Source of the DNA: Sessilibacter corallicola
GTDB lineage: Bacteria > Pseudomonadota > Gammaproteobacteria > Pseudomonadales > Cellvibrionaceae
DNA length: 64,000 nucleotides
Assembly (NCBI RefSeq): GCF_021290925.1
Contig: NZ_JAJSLX010000002.1
Span: 1,298,235-1,362,234, forward strand
Direction of reading: 5' to 3'
Shown piece after piece: positions 1 to 8,100 of the stretch. Position numbers and translations under genes: made by a program. Position 1 is the stretch's first letter. Each line of letters starts with the position of its first letter. The notes under the pieces were generated by a model, which saw only the letters and a program-made list of their open reading frames with translations, was not told the DNA's origin and searched no databases.

Positions 1-358
1 CATCATCCCAACGGTCGTACCCCACAACTGGAACAGGGTTCACTCCGTCGCTTTTTAAAGCGTTGTACATGTAAGACAAATGATGCTCACCAGTTTCAAC
101 TTTCTCACCAGGGTTTTTCCAGTGGTAGGTGTCGAACATTGCATACATCCCAGGTCGAAGCTCACTAATTTTTTGGCTTAACTCAGAGAAGAACGTAGCT
201 TTTGCGTGAGGATTGTCTTGGTATCTTTTTAGATCGGAGTTAAATCGGGGAATCTCGAATAGCGGCACCATATTTTGAACTACATTTGGCTTCGCTTTAC
301 GAAGTGCATCAAACTCAGCGTCTTTTGCCTTCAAGATAGGAAAATAAGATGGATTCAT
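1..358 (-). CDS. Beta-family protein (T4 beta-like), partial
   Basis: Reading the minus strand from the ATG at 358 gives an open frame that runs off the left edge, so about 119 N-terminal codons are visible. It opens MNPSYFPILKAKDAEFDALR, and the motifs PILKAK.EFDAL and VPLFEIPRF near the N terminus are those of the beta protein family named after phage T4 beta. The molecular function of the family is not established. The start lies 2 nt past the stop of the HigA-ImmA gene, and GAGG sits about 7 nt upstream of the ATG, so the gene is translated as the third member of that operon. The family call rests on the N-terminal motif only; the C terminus is outside the window. Confidence 0.7.
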   Translation of the reverse strand, partial: MNPSYFPILKAKDAEFDALRKAKPNVVQNMVPLFEIPRFNSDLKRYQDNPHAKATFFSELSQKISELRPGMYAMFDTYHWKNPGEKVETGEHHLSYMYNALKSDGVNPVPVVGYDRWDD

Positions 359-360
359 AC

Positions 361-1578
361 TTAAACCTCGCACTCCTCACCAGATGAAAACAGTTGTCTA
401 ACTTGATTCTGTCCCACCATATCGGAGAACAGGCTATAATTTGCTGATTCCTTTCGGAGCCGTCCTGCGATTATTGCAGGATGAATTTTCAAATCTCTTG
501 CAAAACGCTCAATCGTATCTTTATTGGGTGTTGTGTAAGCGTCACTTCTTCGCCACTGAACTCTAGGAATGAAGGCTTCGGTAGCCAGCCGGTTGGCTTC
601 GGCCTCCTTTCGATCTTCTGAAGAAGAATCTAAGTCATCTAAAAATGCTTCGTTGTCGCCAACATGCTTCCAAATGTGGGCCACCTCATGAATCAAGGTA
701 AACCAGAAGTGATCGAGCCTATCGTACCTAAGCGTCAACCCAATTATGGGAGCTCCGTCTGAGTCTTTTAATGCTGCCCCATCTAAAAGAGTCCCTTTTA
801 GGGCAGGCTCAATTATTACTGTGATGCCAGACTGCTCTAGCTGTTGAACAGCCAACAGAGGACCAGTGTCAAAGCGGCTCAACTGAGCCAATTCTTTCAA
901 ATAGCCTGCTGACAACTCTTCGGGATTAAATTCTCCAACTTCTGGTTTTCTCTCCCTAGCTTTTTGAATCACCCGGGCCAACCAAGCATAGAGTGCATAT
1001 CTTGAAGTTGGGGTTTCTGCATCACCATAGAATGTTTTTCTAAAGGACGCAGCACCAAACTCCAACCCCGAGTCTGATATGAAGTTTTTAACGATTTCTT
1101 CAAGGTTGTTTTTGGCTGCTTTCCCAATATTCTCAATCCAGCCTCTGCGACTCATTTCTTTAATCGGAAACTTTGACCATTCGACAGCTCCCTTTTTCGT
1201 AGGCACATCCGAGAGGGACGCTCCAACGAGGGTATCAGCAGAGATGCCCAAGCCTATAGTCAGAGCCCGTATCATTTGAACTGTTAAAGGGCGCTTGCGG
1301 TTCAAAACCTCAGAAACACGGCTACTCGTACCAAAATATTGAACGAGATCAGCTTGCTTTAAACCCTTCTCATTCATACGAAACAGAATGGCGTCGATAG
1401 GGTCCGGGCTTTCTACTGGGTATTTTGAATTCTCATAAGCCTCCAGCAGAACAGTAAGAAGCTCAAGTCGTTCGCTCTTTTTAGAATTCAGCTTGGGAGC
1501 CTCAGAAATTAGAGCCTGAACCTCATCAAGGTACGCTGAATATTGTTCTTCTGTACGGATTACCTTAGCTTCCATCAT
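361..1578 (-). CDS. HigA-type antitoxin fused to ImmA/IrrE metallo-endopeptidase
   Basis: A 405-residue protein in two parts. Residues about 60-118 form a HigA-like helix-turn-helix (DLVQYFGTSSRVSEVLNRKR). The C-terminal half is an ImmA/IrrE (DUF955/M78) peptidase with the zinc motif HEVAH at residues 297-301 and a downstream acidic cluster EAEANRLATEAF that should hold the third ligand. HigA antitoxins normally stop after the HTH. Fusion to this protease domain is a known architecture and suggests regulated cleavage of itself or a partner. The ATG at 1578 lies 6 nt after the HigB stop, with GAAG just upstream. I infer that the HTH binds the two palindromes in the promoter at 1850-1910. What the protease cleaves cannot be read from sequence. 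Confidence 0.85.
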   Translation of the reverse strand: MMEAKVIRTEEQYSAYLDEVQALISEAPKLNSKKSERLELLTVLLEAYENSKYPVESPDPIDAILFRMNEKGLKQADLVQYFGTSSRVSEVLNRKRPLTVQMIRALTIGLGISADTLVGASLSDVPTKKGAVEWSKFPIKEMSRRGWIENIGKAAKNNLEEIVKNFISDSGLEFGAASFRKTFYGDAETPTSRYALYAWLARVIQKARERKPEVGEFNPEELSAGYLKELAQLSRFDTGPLLAVQQLEQSGITVIIEPALKGTLLDGAALKDSDGAPIIGLTLRYDRLDHFWFTLIHEVAHIWKHVGDNEAFLDDLDSSSEDRKEAEANRLATEAFIPRVQWRRSDAYTTPNKDTIERFARDLKIHPAIIAGRLRKESANYSLFSDMVGQNQVRQLFSSGEECEV

Positions 1579-1584
1579 CTGTCT

Positions 1585-1839
1585 TCACTGTAAGCCGGTG
1601 ATAACGGCAATGCCTTGTTGAAACGCAATTTGTATACAAACCTCTTTGTCGCAATTAGCGATAGGAAAAATGAAATGCCCAGTATCTGACTGTTGGGCGT
1701 TTGGGAATTGATGACTCACGTCCGTAGGGTGCTTCCAGTTCGCATTAGCGAGTTCTGTGACCCATGCGCACAACCAAGTACGCGCCGAGTCGTCCGTGCG
1801 TATCAGTTGGTGTAATTTTTCCTTTCCTACAAGTCGCAT
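1585..1839 (-). CDS. HigB-family toxin (RelE-like mRNA interferase)
   Basis: An 84-residue protein starting MRLVGKEKLHQLI. It matches the HigB toxin family, whose members begin with a short basic helix, carry a W..E...A.WK.P.D core (here ANANWKHPTDVSHQF) and end in a beta strand near IQIAFQQGIAVI. Such toxins cleave mRNA at the ribosome. The frame stays open upstream to an ATG at 1953, but that region contains the promoter, both operators and part of the tRNA terminator, so the ATG at 1839 is preferred. It follows the predicted transcription start by about 20 nt, with GGGA about 11 nt upstream. The stop is 6 nt from the antitoxin start, the usual hig order of toxin first. The C terminus is shorter than in many HigB proteins, so activity is uncertain. 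Confidence 0.72.
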   Translation of the reverse strand: MRLVGKEKLHQLIRTDDSARTWLCAWVTELANANWKHPTDVSHQFPNAQQSDTGHFIFPIANCDKEVCIQIAFQQGIAVITGLQ

Positions 1840-1849
1840 AGTTTTAATA

Positions 1850-1866
1850 TTTCCCAATTTGGGAAA
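1850..1866. promoter_or_regulatory. Operator palindrome 1 of the hig module
   Basis: TTTCCCAA-T-TTGGGAAA is a perfect inverted repeat with 8-bp arms around one central base. It directly follows the predicted -10 box at 1867-1872 in the direction of hig transcription and so covers the transcription start. Its core is the reverse complement of the second box at 1898-1910. Binding by the HigA HTH is inferred. Confidence 0.7.
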
Positions 1867-1895
1867 ATTATGCACAACGAGCACAACTAATGCAA
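1867..1895 (-). promoter_or_regulatory. Sigma-70 promoter of the hig module
   Basis: On the minus strand TTGCAT (1895-1890) and CATAAT (1872-1867) are separated by 17 bp. The promoter is bracketed by the two operator palindromes, which would let the antitoxin occlude both ends of RNA polymerase. It fixes the toxin start at 1839. Confidence 0.65.
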
Positions 1896-1897
1896 CC

Positions 1898-1910
1898 TCC
1901 CAAATTGGGA
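1898..1910. promoter_or_regulatory. Operator palindrome 2 of the hig module
   Basis: TCCCAA-A-TTGGGA has 6-bp perfect arms and lies immediately upstream of the -35 box. Its centre is 46 bp from that of palindrome 1. The matching core and placement suggest binding by the same repressor. Confidence 0.65.
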
Positions 1911-1957
1911 AATTTAGATAATTGGGGGATTGATTGAATATTCGGGGAGCCAAAACG

Positions 1958-1985
1958 AAAAAAGGCCGCTGAATAGCGACCTTTT
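1958..1985 (-). terminator. Rho-independent terminator of the tRNA operon
   Basis: On the minus strand the stem AAAAGG..CGCT / AGCG..CCTTTT has a 4-nt loop and one mismatch, and ends in a run of T. It lies about 100 nt past the 3' end of tRNA-Asp and separates the tRNA transcript from the hig promoter. Confidence 0.7.
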
Positions 1986-2023
1986 AAGGCATCATTTAGA
2001 TGTGTTCCCATCACTTCTTCCGA

Positions 2024-2047
2024 AGTTGGGTAGGTAGTTGGGTAGGA
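2024..2047. repeat. 12-bp tandem repeat beside tRNA-Asp
   Basis: Two adjacent copies of AGTTGGGTAGGT/A at 2024-2035 and 2036-2047, 40 nt beyond the 3' end of tRNA-Asp. Tandem repeats at this position are common in integration sites of tRNA-targeting islands, where they can be recombinase arm sites. No integrase gene is visible here, so the role is inference. Confidence 0.45.
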
Positions 2048-2086
2048 GTAAAAACTTCCTCAAAACCCCACTAACTATTGGAATAG

Positions 2087-2163
2087 TGGCGGACCGGACG
2101 GGACTCGAACCCGCGACCTCCGGCGTGACAGGCCGGCATTCTAACCAACTGAACTACCGGTCC
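2087..2163 (-). tRNA. tRNA-Asp(GUC)
   Basis: A 77-nt cloverleaf on the minus strand: acceptor GGACCGG/CCGGTCC, D loop AGTTCAGTTGGTTAGA, anticodon loop CTGTCAC (GTC), T loop GGTTCGAGTCC, discriminator G and encoded CCA. The anticodon and close match to enterobacterial tRNA-Asp make the identity clear. It is cotranscribed with the upstream tRNA-Val. Confidence 0.97.
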
Positions 2164-2208
2164 GCTACAGACGATCATTCCAACTTGCCGGGTAGTTCGT
2201 TCGGCAAG

Positions 2209-2284
2209 TGGTGGGTGGTACAGGGGTCGAACCTGTGACCTACGGCTTGTAAGGCCGTCGCTCTCCCAACTGAGCTAACCACCC
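2209..2284 (-). tRNA. tRNA-Val(UAC)
   Basis: A 76-nt cloverleaf on the minus strand: acceptor GGGTGGT/ACCACCC, D arm AGCTCAGTTGGGAGAGC, anticodon loop CTTACAA (TAC), T loop GGTTCGACCC, discriminator A and encoded CCA. It is the first gene of a Val-Asp operon, 45 nt ahead of tRNA-Asp. Confidence 0.97.
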
Positions 2285-2301
2285 CTCGTCAGGAGCCGCG
2301 T

Positions 2302-2329
2302 ATAATACGGATTATATTTTGGGAGTCAA
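2302..2329 (-). promoter_or_regulatory. Promoter of the tRNA-Val/tRNA-Asp operon
   Basis: Minus strand TTGACT (2329-2324), 16-bp spacer, TATTAT (2307-2302), then a GC-rich discriminator (ACGCGGC), the usual pattern of stringently controlled stable-RNA promoters. The start site would be about 10 nt upstream of tRNA-Val. Confidence 0.75.
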
Positions 2330-2775
2330 CAAAAAATTTCATAAAAATCATTTAACTAGAAAATACTGCTTGAGTTTGATGACATTTGTTCGAAGAGTAA
2401 TCAATTCAAGGGTTTAGGATGCGCTTTGATGGTCTTTGTGTCGGGGATTGTTATAATCGCCGCACTTGAATATAGGCCTTTTTTTCAAACAAGGTTTTGA
2501 TTGAACTTATAATTTTGTATGAGTTTCTAAATGCGCAGGCCAGGTAAGTTGATGATCTTCTAATTGATTGTCTTACGCTTGGTTGATTCATATTCGATAG
2601 GCTTATACTCGATTTTGTCTCGTTGATCTGGTTGTGAATTGATTCTAAAACTGTGGTGTATGGCCGGTTGGCTGTTGAGTCTTTCGTCGGCTCACGCAGT
2701 TTGTGATTTCAGCTAGATTTAAAAAGGCAATTGCCGTCAATTTTCAGACATTAGGTAACTAGAAGGTTTTTATTG
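2330..2775. other. Intergenic gap between tRNA-Val and ccmH
   Basis: No convincing ORF on either strand. A TATAAT at 2452-2457 followed by a GC-rich stretch could be a plus-strand -10 box, but I see no well-spaced -35. AGAAGG at 2761-2766 is the ribosome-binding site of ccmH. Confidence 0.5.
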
Positions 2776-3291
2776 ATGCTTCAGGCTTTTCGACCTTTAG
2801 TGATGTTTTTTGTGGTGCTTTACGCATCTGCTGCGTTTTCTGTGGTGGATATTCACGAATTTGATTCCGCTGAGCAGGAGGCGCGCTATCAGCAGTTGGT
2901 TCATGAGCTGCGTTGCCCAAAGTGTCAGAACCAGAATTTGAACGGTTCAGATTCCCAAATTGCAAAGGATTTACGCCGTGAGGTGTATCGTTTGCTCAAA
3001 GAAGGTAAGTCGGATTCCGAAATCAAAGACTTTATGGTGGCTCGTTACGGGGATTTCGTTCTCTATAAGCCGCGCTTACAGTCGAATACTTATGTGCTTT
3101 GGTTTGCTCCAGTGGCGATTTTACTGATTGGCGCGGTGGTTGTTTCGCTCATTATTTTTGGCCGACGCCCAAAACCTTCCCAGCCAAGTACATCTACATC
3201 ACCTTCCTCTGAATCTAACGAGCTTTCTAGCGACGAACAGGCGCGTTTGAAAGCAATGTTAGAAAACCCGGAACTCAACGGAAAAGATTAA
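2776..3291 (+). CDS. ccmH: Cytochrome c maturation protein CcmH
   Basis: A 171-residue thiol-redox subunit of the c-type cytochrome maturation system, which reduces apocytochrome CXXCH cysteines in the periplasm before heme attachment. A signal peptide (residues about 1-22) is followed by the catalytic motif LRCPKCQNQNL with Cys47 and Cys50, then a transmembrane helix at about 102-126 and a Ser-rich tail facing the cytoplasm. The ATG at 2776 is preferred over a TTG one codon earlier because AGAAGG lies 9 nt upstream. The stop overlaps the ccmI start by one base (TAATG). ccmA-G are not adjacent: tRNAs on the opposite strand precede this gene, so ccmHI is separated from the rest of the pathway or the cluster is split. 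Confidence 0.93.
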   Translation: MLQAFRPLVMFFVVLYASAAFSVVDIHEFDSAEQEARYQQLVHELRCPKCQNQNLNGSDSQIAKDLRREVYRLLKEGKSDSEIKDFMVARYGDFVLYKPRLQSNTYVLWFAPVAILLIGAVVVSLIIFGRRPKPSQPSTSTSPSSESNELSSDEQARLKAMLENPELNGKD

Positions 3292-4553
3292 TGCTGAATT
3301 TGTGGTTATCAGTCGCAGCACTTGCGGTGCTTGCGGCGTTGTTTGTCGCTTGGCCGTTATTGCGCAACCGCGAGCGTAACGTATCGCTAGAGTACAATCG
3401 TGAAGCTGAAAACGTTGTGCTCTACAAAAGTCATTTGGAAGAATTGGAACAGAGCTTTCAAAACAAAGACATCGATGAAACCGTTTATAAGCAGCTAAAA
3501 GCCGATCTCGATCGGGCCTTGCTGGAAGACAATCAGGAATCCGGTAAAACTCGGTCCGGTAAAAGCTTCAGCAAACCGGTGATGATTATTTCTTTGGTCT
3601 TGGTGCCAGCGCTATCGCTGAGCTTCTATTTGTCTGTGGGTGAATTTGAGAACCTTGAGCTGCGTGATTTGATGGCGATTCAAGAAGAATCCGCTATTGA
3701 GGCATTTCGTGCCGGTACTGAAAGAGACACGAAGCCAACTCGTGACTTAATTGCCAAGCTTGAGCAATTGCTTGAAAACGACCCTGAAAATTTGAAAAAC
3801 CGCTACATGCTAGCGCGTAATTTTTTTGATATCGGTGATTACCGCGGGGCAATTGGCGCCTACCAGGAAATTCTGAATCGCCGTCCAAATGATCCGCAAA
3901 TCATGGCGGAATTTGCCCAAACCGTATTTTTTGCTTCAGGCAATCAAATGATTCCTGAAATCGAAGCTCTGATTAAGCGAATTTTGGACATTCAGCCTGA
4001 GAACACTTTGGCGTTAAGTATGGCCGGAATTGCTGCGTTTGAAGGCAGCCGTTTCCAAGAAGCCATTGATCATTGGACCAAAGCCGTTGGTTTGATGGGC
4101 AACAGCAATGATGCGCAAAATCTGCGTGCTGGCATCGCCAATGCGAAACGTTTGTTGGCCGAAAGCGGTGAAAGCCCTGTAGAGGCAACCGAGCCGGGCT
4201 CTGATGACGTTGCCAAAGTGGTGCTCAATGTCGCACTTGCAGACGACGTCCCTAGTGATCCAGAACAAATTGTTTTTGTTTACGCTCGCGCCTGGGAAGG
4301 CCCGAAAGTACCTTTAGCAATCGCCCGAATTAAAGCTCAGGATTTGCCCACCCAAATTACCTTGGATGAATCTATGGCGATGGTGCCCAATATGAATTTG
4401 ACCAGCTTTCCTGAGTTGGAACTGGTGGCACGTTTGAGCGTTGATGGCAGTCCTACGGCTAAAGCGGGCGATTGGCAGGGCGCTGTCGGTCCAGTTAATC
4501 AGAGTCAGTTCACAGAAGCATTTAATATTGTTATCAGTAATCCGGTAAATTGA
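3291..4553 (+). CDS. ccmI: Cytochrome c maturation chaperone CcmI
   Basis: A 420-residue bitopic inner-membrane protein that binds apocytochrome c and hands it to the CcmF/CcmH heme ligase. The first helix is at residues 2-22, a cytoplasmic loop with leucine/acidic heptads follows, and a second helix lies at about 95-113. Periplasmic TPR repeats come next (for example NRYMLARNFFDIGDYRGAI, then a second near ALSMAGIAAFEGSRFQEAI). The C-terminal 120 residues form the globular domain found in long CcmI/CycH proteins. Start overlaps the ccmH stop, indicating translational coupling. A small hairpin at 4580-4600 and a larger inverted repeat at 4601-4641 follow the stop. Confidence 0.92.
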   Translation: MLNLWLSVAALAVLAALFVAWPLLRNRERNVSLEYNREAENVVLYKSHLEELEQSFQNKDIDETVYKQLKADLDRALLEDNQESGKTRSGKSFSKPVMIISLVLVPALSLSFYLSVGEFENLELRDLMAIQEESAIEAFRAGTERDTKPTRDLIAKLEQLLENDPENLKNRYMLARNFFDIGDYRGAIGAYQEILNRRPNDPQIMAEFAQTVFFASGNQMIPEIEALIKRILDIQPENTLALSMAGIAAFEGSRFQEAIDHWTKAVGLMGNSNDAQNLRAGIANAKRLLAESGESPVEATEPGSDDVAKVVLNVALADDVPSDPEQIVFVYARAWEGPKVPLAIARIKAQDLPTQITLDESMAMVPNMNLTSFPELELVARLSVDGSPTAKAGDWQGAVGPVNQSQFTEAFNIVISNPVN

Positions 4554-4579
4554 TTCGGATTTACCACCGGTTAGTCTTT

Positions 4580-4602
4580 AACTCAGTTCAGAAATGAGTT
4601 TT
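4580..4602 (+). terminator. Possible terminator after ccmI
   Basis: AACTCA / TGAGTT with a 9-nt loop followed by a few T. The stem is short and the T run weak. The stronger inverted repeat next to it may do the terminating. Confidence 0.35.
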
Positions 4603-4641
4603 GTGCCGATGATCATAGGAAACGATGGTTCATCGGCACAA
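4601..4641. repeat. 12-bp inverted repeat downstream of ccmI
   Basis: TTGTGCCGATGA (4601-4612) and TCATCGGCACAA (4630-4641) are perfect inverted arms around a 17-nt loop. No T run follows, so it is not a classical terminator. Two direct copies of ACAAGTGTCAT (4638-4648 and 4654-4664) overlap the right arm. Confidence 0.7.
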
Positions 4642-4871
4642 GTGTCATCCAGTACAAGTGTCATAGGGATTAAATGTGGTTGGGCTCAAAATCTGAGCAA
4701 TCATACGTTAGGCATCTCTTAATTTGCAGGAACCTCTAATTTACTCGTAAAAAACTGTCAAAATTTTGCCTTTTATAAGTGGATTTTGGCTAAACTAATC
4801 TTAACTGAGTAAAAAGTCATAAAAACGTCACCTAACAATAAATCAAGTATAGTCGCTAAGGCGTCATAACG

Positions 4872-5051
4872 TTAAAATTCGCGCCACAACATTTCGAGTT
4901 CAAGTTCTTCTAAGTTGTTGTATCTACGAGGCTTTCCCGTTTTGCTGGACGAGTGCTTGTTGGCAGTTGGGTTTTTGTCAGGTATTTTTCGCCCCCAATA
5001 ATTTTCGGCGAATTCCTGAGCGCTTATACAACATTTAGACGTTGTCGATGT
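4872..5051 (-). pseudogene. Possible remnant ORF opposite the smc leader
   Basis: The minus strand is open for 59 codons ending at the TAA at 4872-4874. The last 45 residues look protein-like, with WGRKIPDKNP and KPRRYNNLEELELEMLWREF. There is no ATG, GTG or TTG in frame before the TGA at 5052-5054 except the ATG ten codons from its end. It could be the decayed 3' end of a small gene or a gene with a frameshift near 5050. I do not recognise the family, and chance cannot be excluded. Confidence 0.3.
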
Positions 5052-5143
5052 TCAAAAATACAGCAAAGCCACTGAGTGAATAAATCTCGGTGCGTTATGT
5101 GATTTGATGAAGCGAATACATCGAGCAGACAGGTTTTAATTTT

Positions 5144-5167
5144 CTCTGAGCAATAAAGTTCTCAGAG
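5144..5167 (+). promoter_or_regulatory. Hairpin in the smc leader
   Basis: CTCTGAG (5144-5150) and CTCAGAG (5161-5167) are perfect 7-bp arms around a 10-nt loop, followed by TTTTG, 24 nt before the smc ATG. It could attenuate smc transcription or affect translation. There is no direct evidence for either. Confidence 0.4.
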
Positions 5168-5191
5168 TTTTGAAGAGTGAAATAAACATCT

Positions 5192-8100
5192 ATGCGGCTC
5201 AAGTGCATTAAGCTTGCTGGTTTTAAATCTTTTGTTGATCCCACTACTGTTTACTTTCCAAGTAACTTGTGTGCGGTGGTTGGCCCTAATGGTTGTGGTA
5301 AATCCAATATTATTGACGCCGTTCGTTGGGTAATGGGGGAGTCGTCAGCAAAGAATTTGCGCGGCGAATCCATGACCGATGTTATTTTCAACGGCTCTGG
5401 TAATCGTAAACCTATTGGTCAGGCAAGTATTGAGCTGGTTTTTGATAACAGTGACGGCACCATCGTTGGTGAATACGCCAGCTATAACGAGATTTCTGTT
5501 CGCCGAAAAGTTACCCGTGACGGGCAAAATAATTACTACTTGAACGGCAATCGTTGTCGGCGTCGAGACATTACGGATTTGTTCTTGGGAACCGGTCTTG
5601 GCCCGCGCAGTTACGCCATTATTGAACAGGGCATGATCTCAAAACTGATTGAGGCTAAACCCGAAGAGCTGCGCGTGTTTATTGAAGAAGCCGCGGGCAT
5701 TTCTAAATACAAAGAACGACGTCGAGACACCGAAAACCGCATGCGTCGTACGCTCGAAAACCTGGAGCGACTGACCGACTTACGCGAAGAGTTAGAGCGG
5801 CAGTTGTCGCGCTTGGAACGCCAGGCTCAGGCAGCAGAGAAATACACCGAATTCAAAAAGCAAGAACGTCAGTTAAAAGCTTGGTTGCAAGCACTTCGCT
5901 ACAAAATCCTCAATGCTCAGGCCGAATTGAAAGCGGCCGAAATCACCGAACTCGAATTGAAAGTTGAAGCTCAGGTCACGGAGCAGATAGGAACCGACAC
6001 ACAAATCGAAGGATTGCGCATTCGCCACTCCGAAGTTGGTGAGACCTTTAACGAAGTTCAGGGTCGATTCTATTCGTTGGGCAATGATATTGCGCGAATC
6101 GAGCAGAGCATTCATCACACGGAAGAACGTGCCCGTCAGTTAAAGGCGGATCTACAGCAAGCCGAACAAGAATTTACCGAAACCAAAGAACATTTGGAAT
6201 CCGACAGCGAGCGCTCTGAGATCATTCAAGCGGAGTTGATGGAAATCGAGCCTGAGCTTGAATTGCTGGCAGAATCCGAAGAAGTCTCTGGTGAAACGCT
6301 CACCGAAGCGGAAGAGTCGATGCGCACTTGGCAAATTCGTTGGGACGAGTTCAACCAGTCGGCGGCGGCACCGCGTCAGCAGGCGGAAGTGCAGCAATCG
6401 AGAATTCAGCACTTAGAGCAAGTGCAAACCCGATTGAATCAGCGCATTGAGCGTTTGCGAGACGAAAAAGAAAGTTTGTCTTCTGTTGAAGGCGAAGAGA
6501 ATTTGGAAATTCTGCGCGAAAAAATCGCAGAACAAGAAATGTTGGGTGAAGAGTTAACGGAACACATGGATTCCGTGGCTGAAGAGCTGCAAACCAAACA
6601 GCAAAGTGTTGAAGGGTTGCGCAATCAGTTGGATGAAGTCCGCGCTCGAATCCAAACCCAAAAGGGGCGTCAGTCGTCGTTAGAAGCGTTGCAACAAGCG
6701 GCGTTGAATAACTCCAACGAGGTGGTCGACCATTGGTTGAAAGACAATGAATTGCAGTCTGCGCCAAAGCTTGCTGAGCAAGTACAGGTAAAAGACGGTT
6801 GGGATCTGGCCGTTGAAACAGTCTTGGGCGCAAGTTTACAGGCAGTCGCGACAGATTCTTTCGACGCTTTAGCGGCAAGTTTAGCGGAATTTGATAACGG
6901 CAATCTTGTGCTTTTGGATGCAAAAGTGGCCGGTCATTCGAGTAGCGCTGGCCTTATTGAATTTGTTACCGGAAGTGATGCTTTGCCTGCACTGTTAGCC
7001 GGAGTTTTGGTTGCAGAAACCTTAGATGACGCATTGGCGAAGCGCGCCACGCTGGCGCCGCATGAATCGCTTATTACCCGCGATGGCATTTGGTTGGGTC
7101 CAAACTGGATTAAGGTTAAACGAGAACACGATGCCGGCGCTGGTGTGCTCGCCCGCCAGCAAGAATTAGAAGCACTGAATCAAGCGCTTGAAGAAGACCA
7201 GGAATTGGCGGATGAATACGCTAATCAACTGGAGTCAACGTTGTCTGGTGTCAAAGAGCTGGAAGTGAAACGCGAAGACATTCGCCGCAGCCAAGACACA
7301 CACAACCGTGAGCGAAGTGAGTTAAGCGCGCAACTGAGCGCACAACAGGTTCAAATTGAGCAGATCTTGGTTCGCCGTCAACGTGTTGAGCAGGAAGTAA
7401 CCGAATCGTTAAATCAGCAATCCCAAGAAGCGAAAAGTTTGTCAGAAGCGCGCGCTATCCTTGAAGATGCCATTGAGGCGATGGAAAGTGACAGTTCCGC
7501 TCGGGAAGCCTTGCTGGCAGAGCGTGATAAGTTTCGCCAAACTTTGGAAGACGCGAGAAACCAAGCGCGGGAAAACAAAGACAAATCGCATCAGTTGGCG
7601 ATGCAATATCAGTCGCTAAAAACCCAGCTCGATTCCATTCGCGCTTCGTTGGCGAGAACCGAGCAGCAACACGCGCGCGCCAGTGAACGTCGGGCAACCT
7701 TGCTCGACAGCTTGGAAAATAGCCAAGACCCAGCGGATGATCAAAAAACCGAATTAGAAGCGCTGTTACAGAAGCGGTTAACGGTAGAATCAGAGCTCGA
7801 TAGCGCTCGCAAAGCAGTACAAGATGTCGAGCACCAATTGCGTGAGTATGAAAAATCACGCGGAAAGATTGAGCAAACTATTGCTGAGCTTCGCGAAACA
7901 CTCGAAAAAGCTCGCTTGATTGCGCGTGAGTTAGAAACCAAGCGTGAATCGACGTTAGAACAGCTCAAGGCAGACGATTACCAGCTCGAAGAAACTCTGG
8001 CCGAGTTACCAGATGATCTGGACGAGAAAGAGCTGATCCAAGAAATTGAGACCATTGAGCAGCGAATTTCTCGATTGGGTGCGATTAACTTGGCAGCCAT

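Larger units (their letters stand above)
4554..5191. other. Long intergenic region ccmI-smc
   Basis: 638 bp without a complete gene. It holds the inverted and direct repeats near 4601-4664, an AT-rich stretch at about 4740-4850, a minus-strand open frame without a start (4872-5051) and a hairpin just ahead of smc (5144-5167). No strong smc promoter was identified. Confidence 0.5.

Noticed and set aside
1840-1953. Longer HigB starting at the ATG at 1953
   Set aside because: The extra codons run through both operators and the promoter, so they would lie upstream of the transcription start.
2038-2238. 66-codon plus-strand frame across tRNA-Asp
   Set aside because: It is the antisense of the tRNA genes; peptides like DRTGLEPATSG are well-known artefacts.
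6351-6923. 190-codon minus-strand frame inside smc
   Set aside because: Shadow of the smc coding strand; composition is low-complexity and no start signal is seen.
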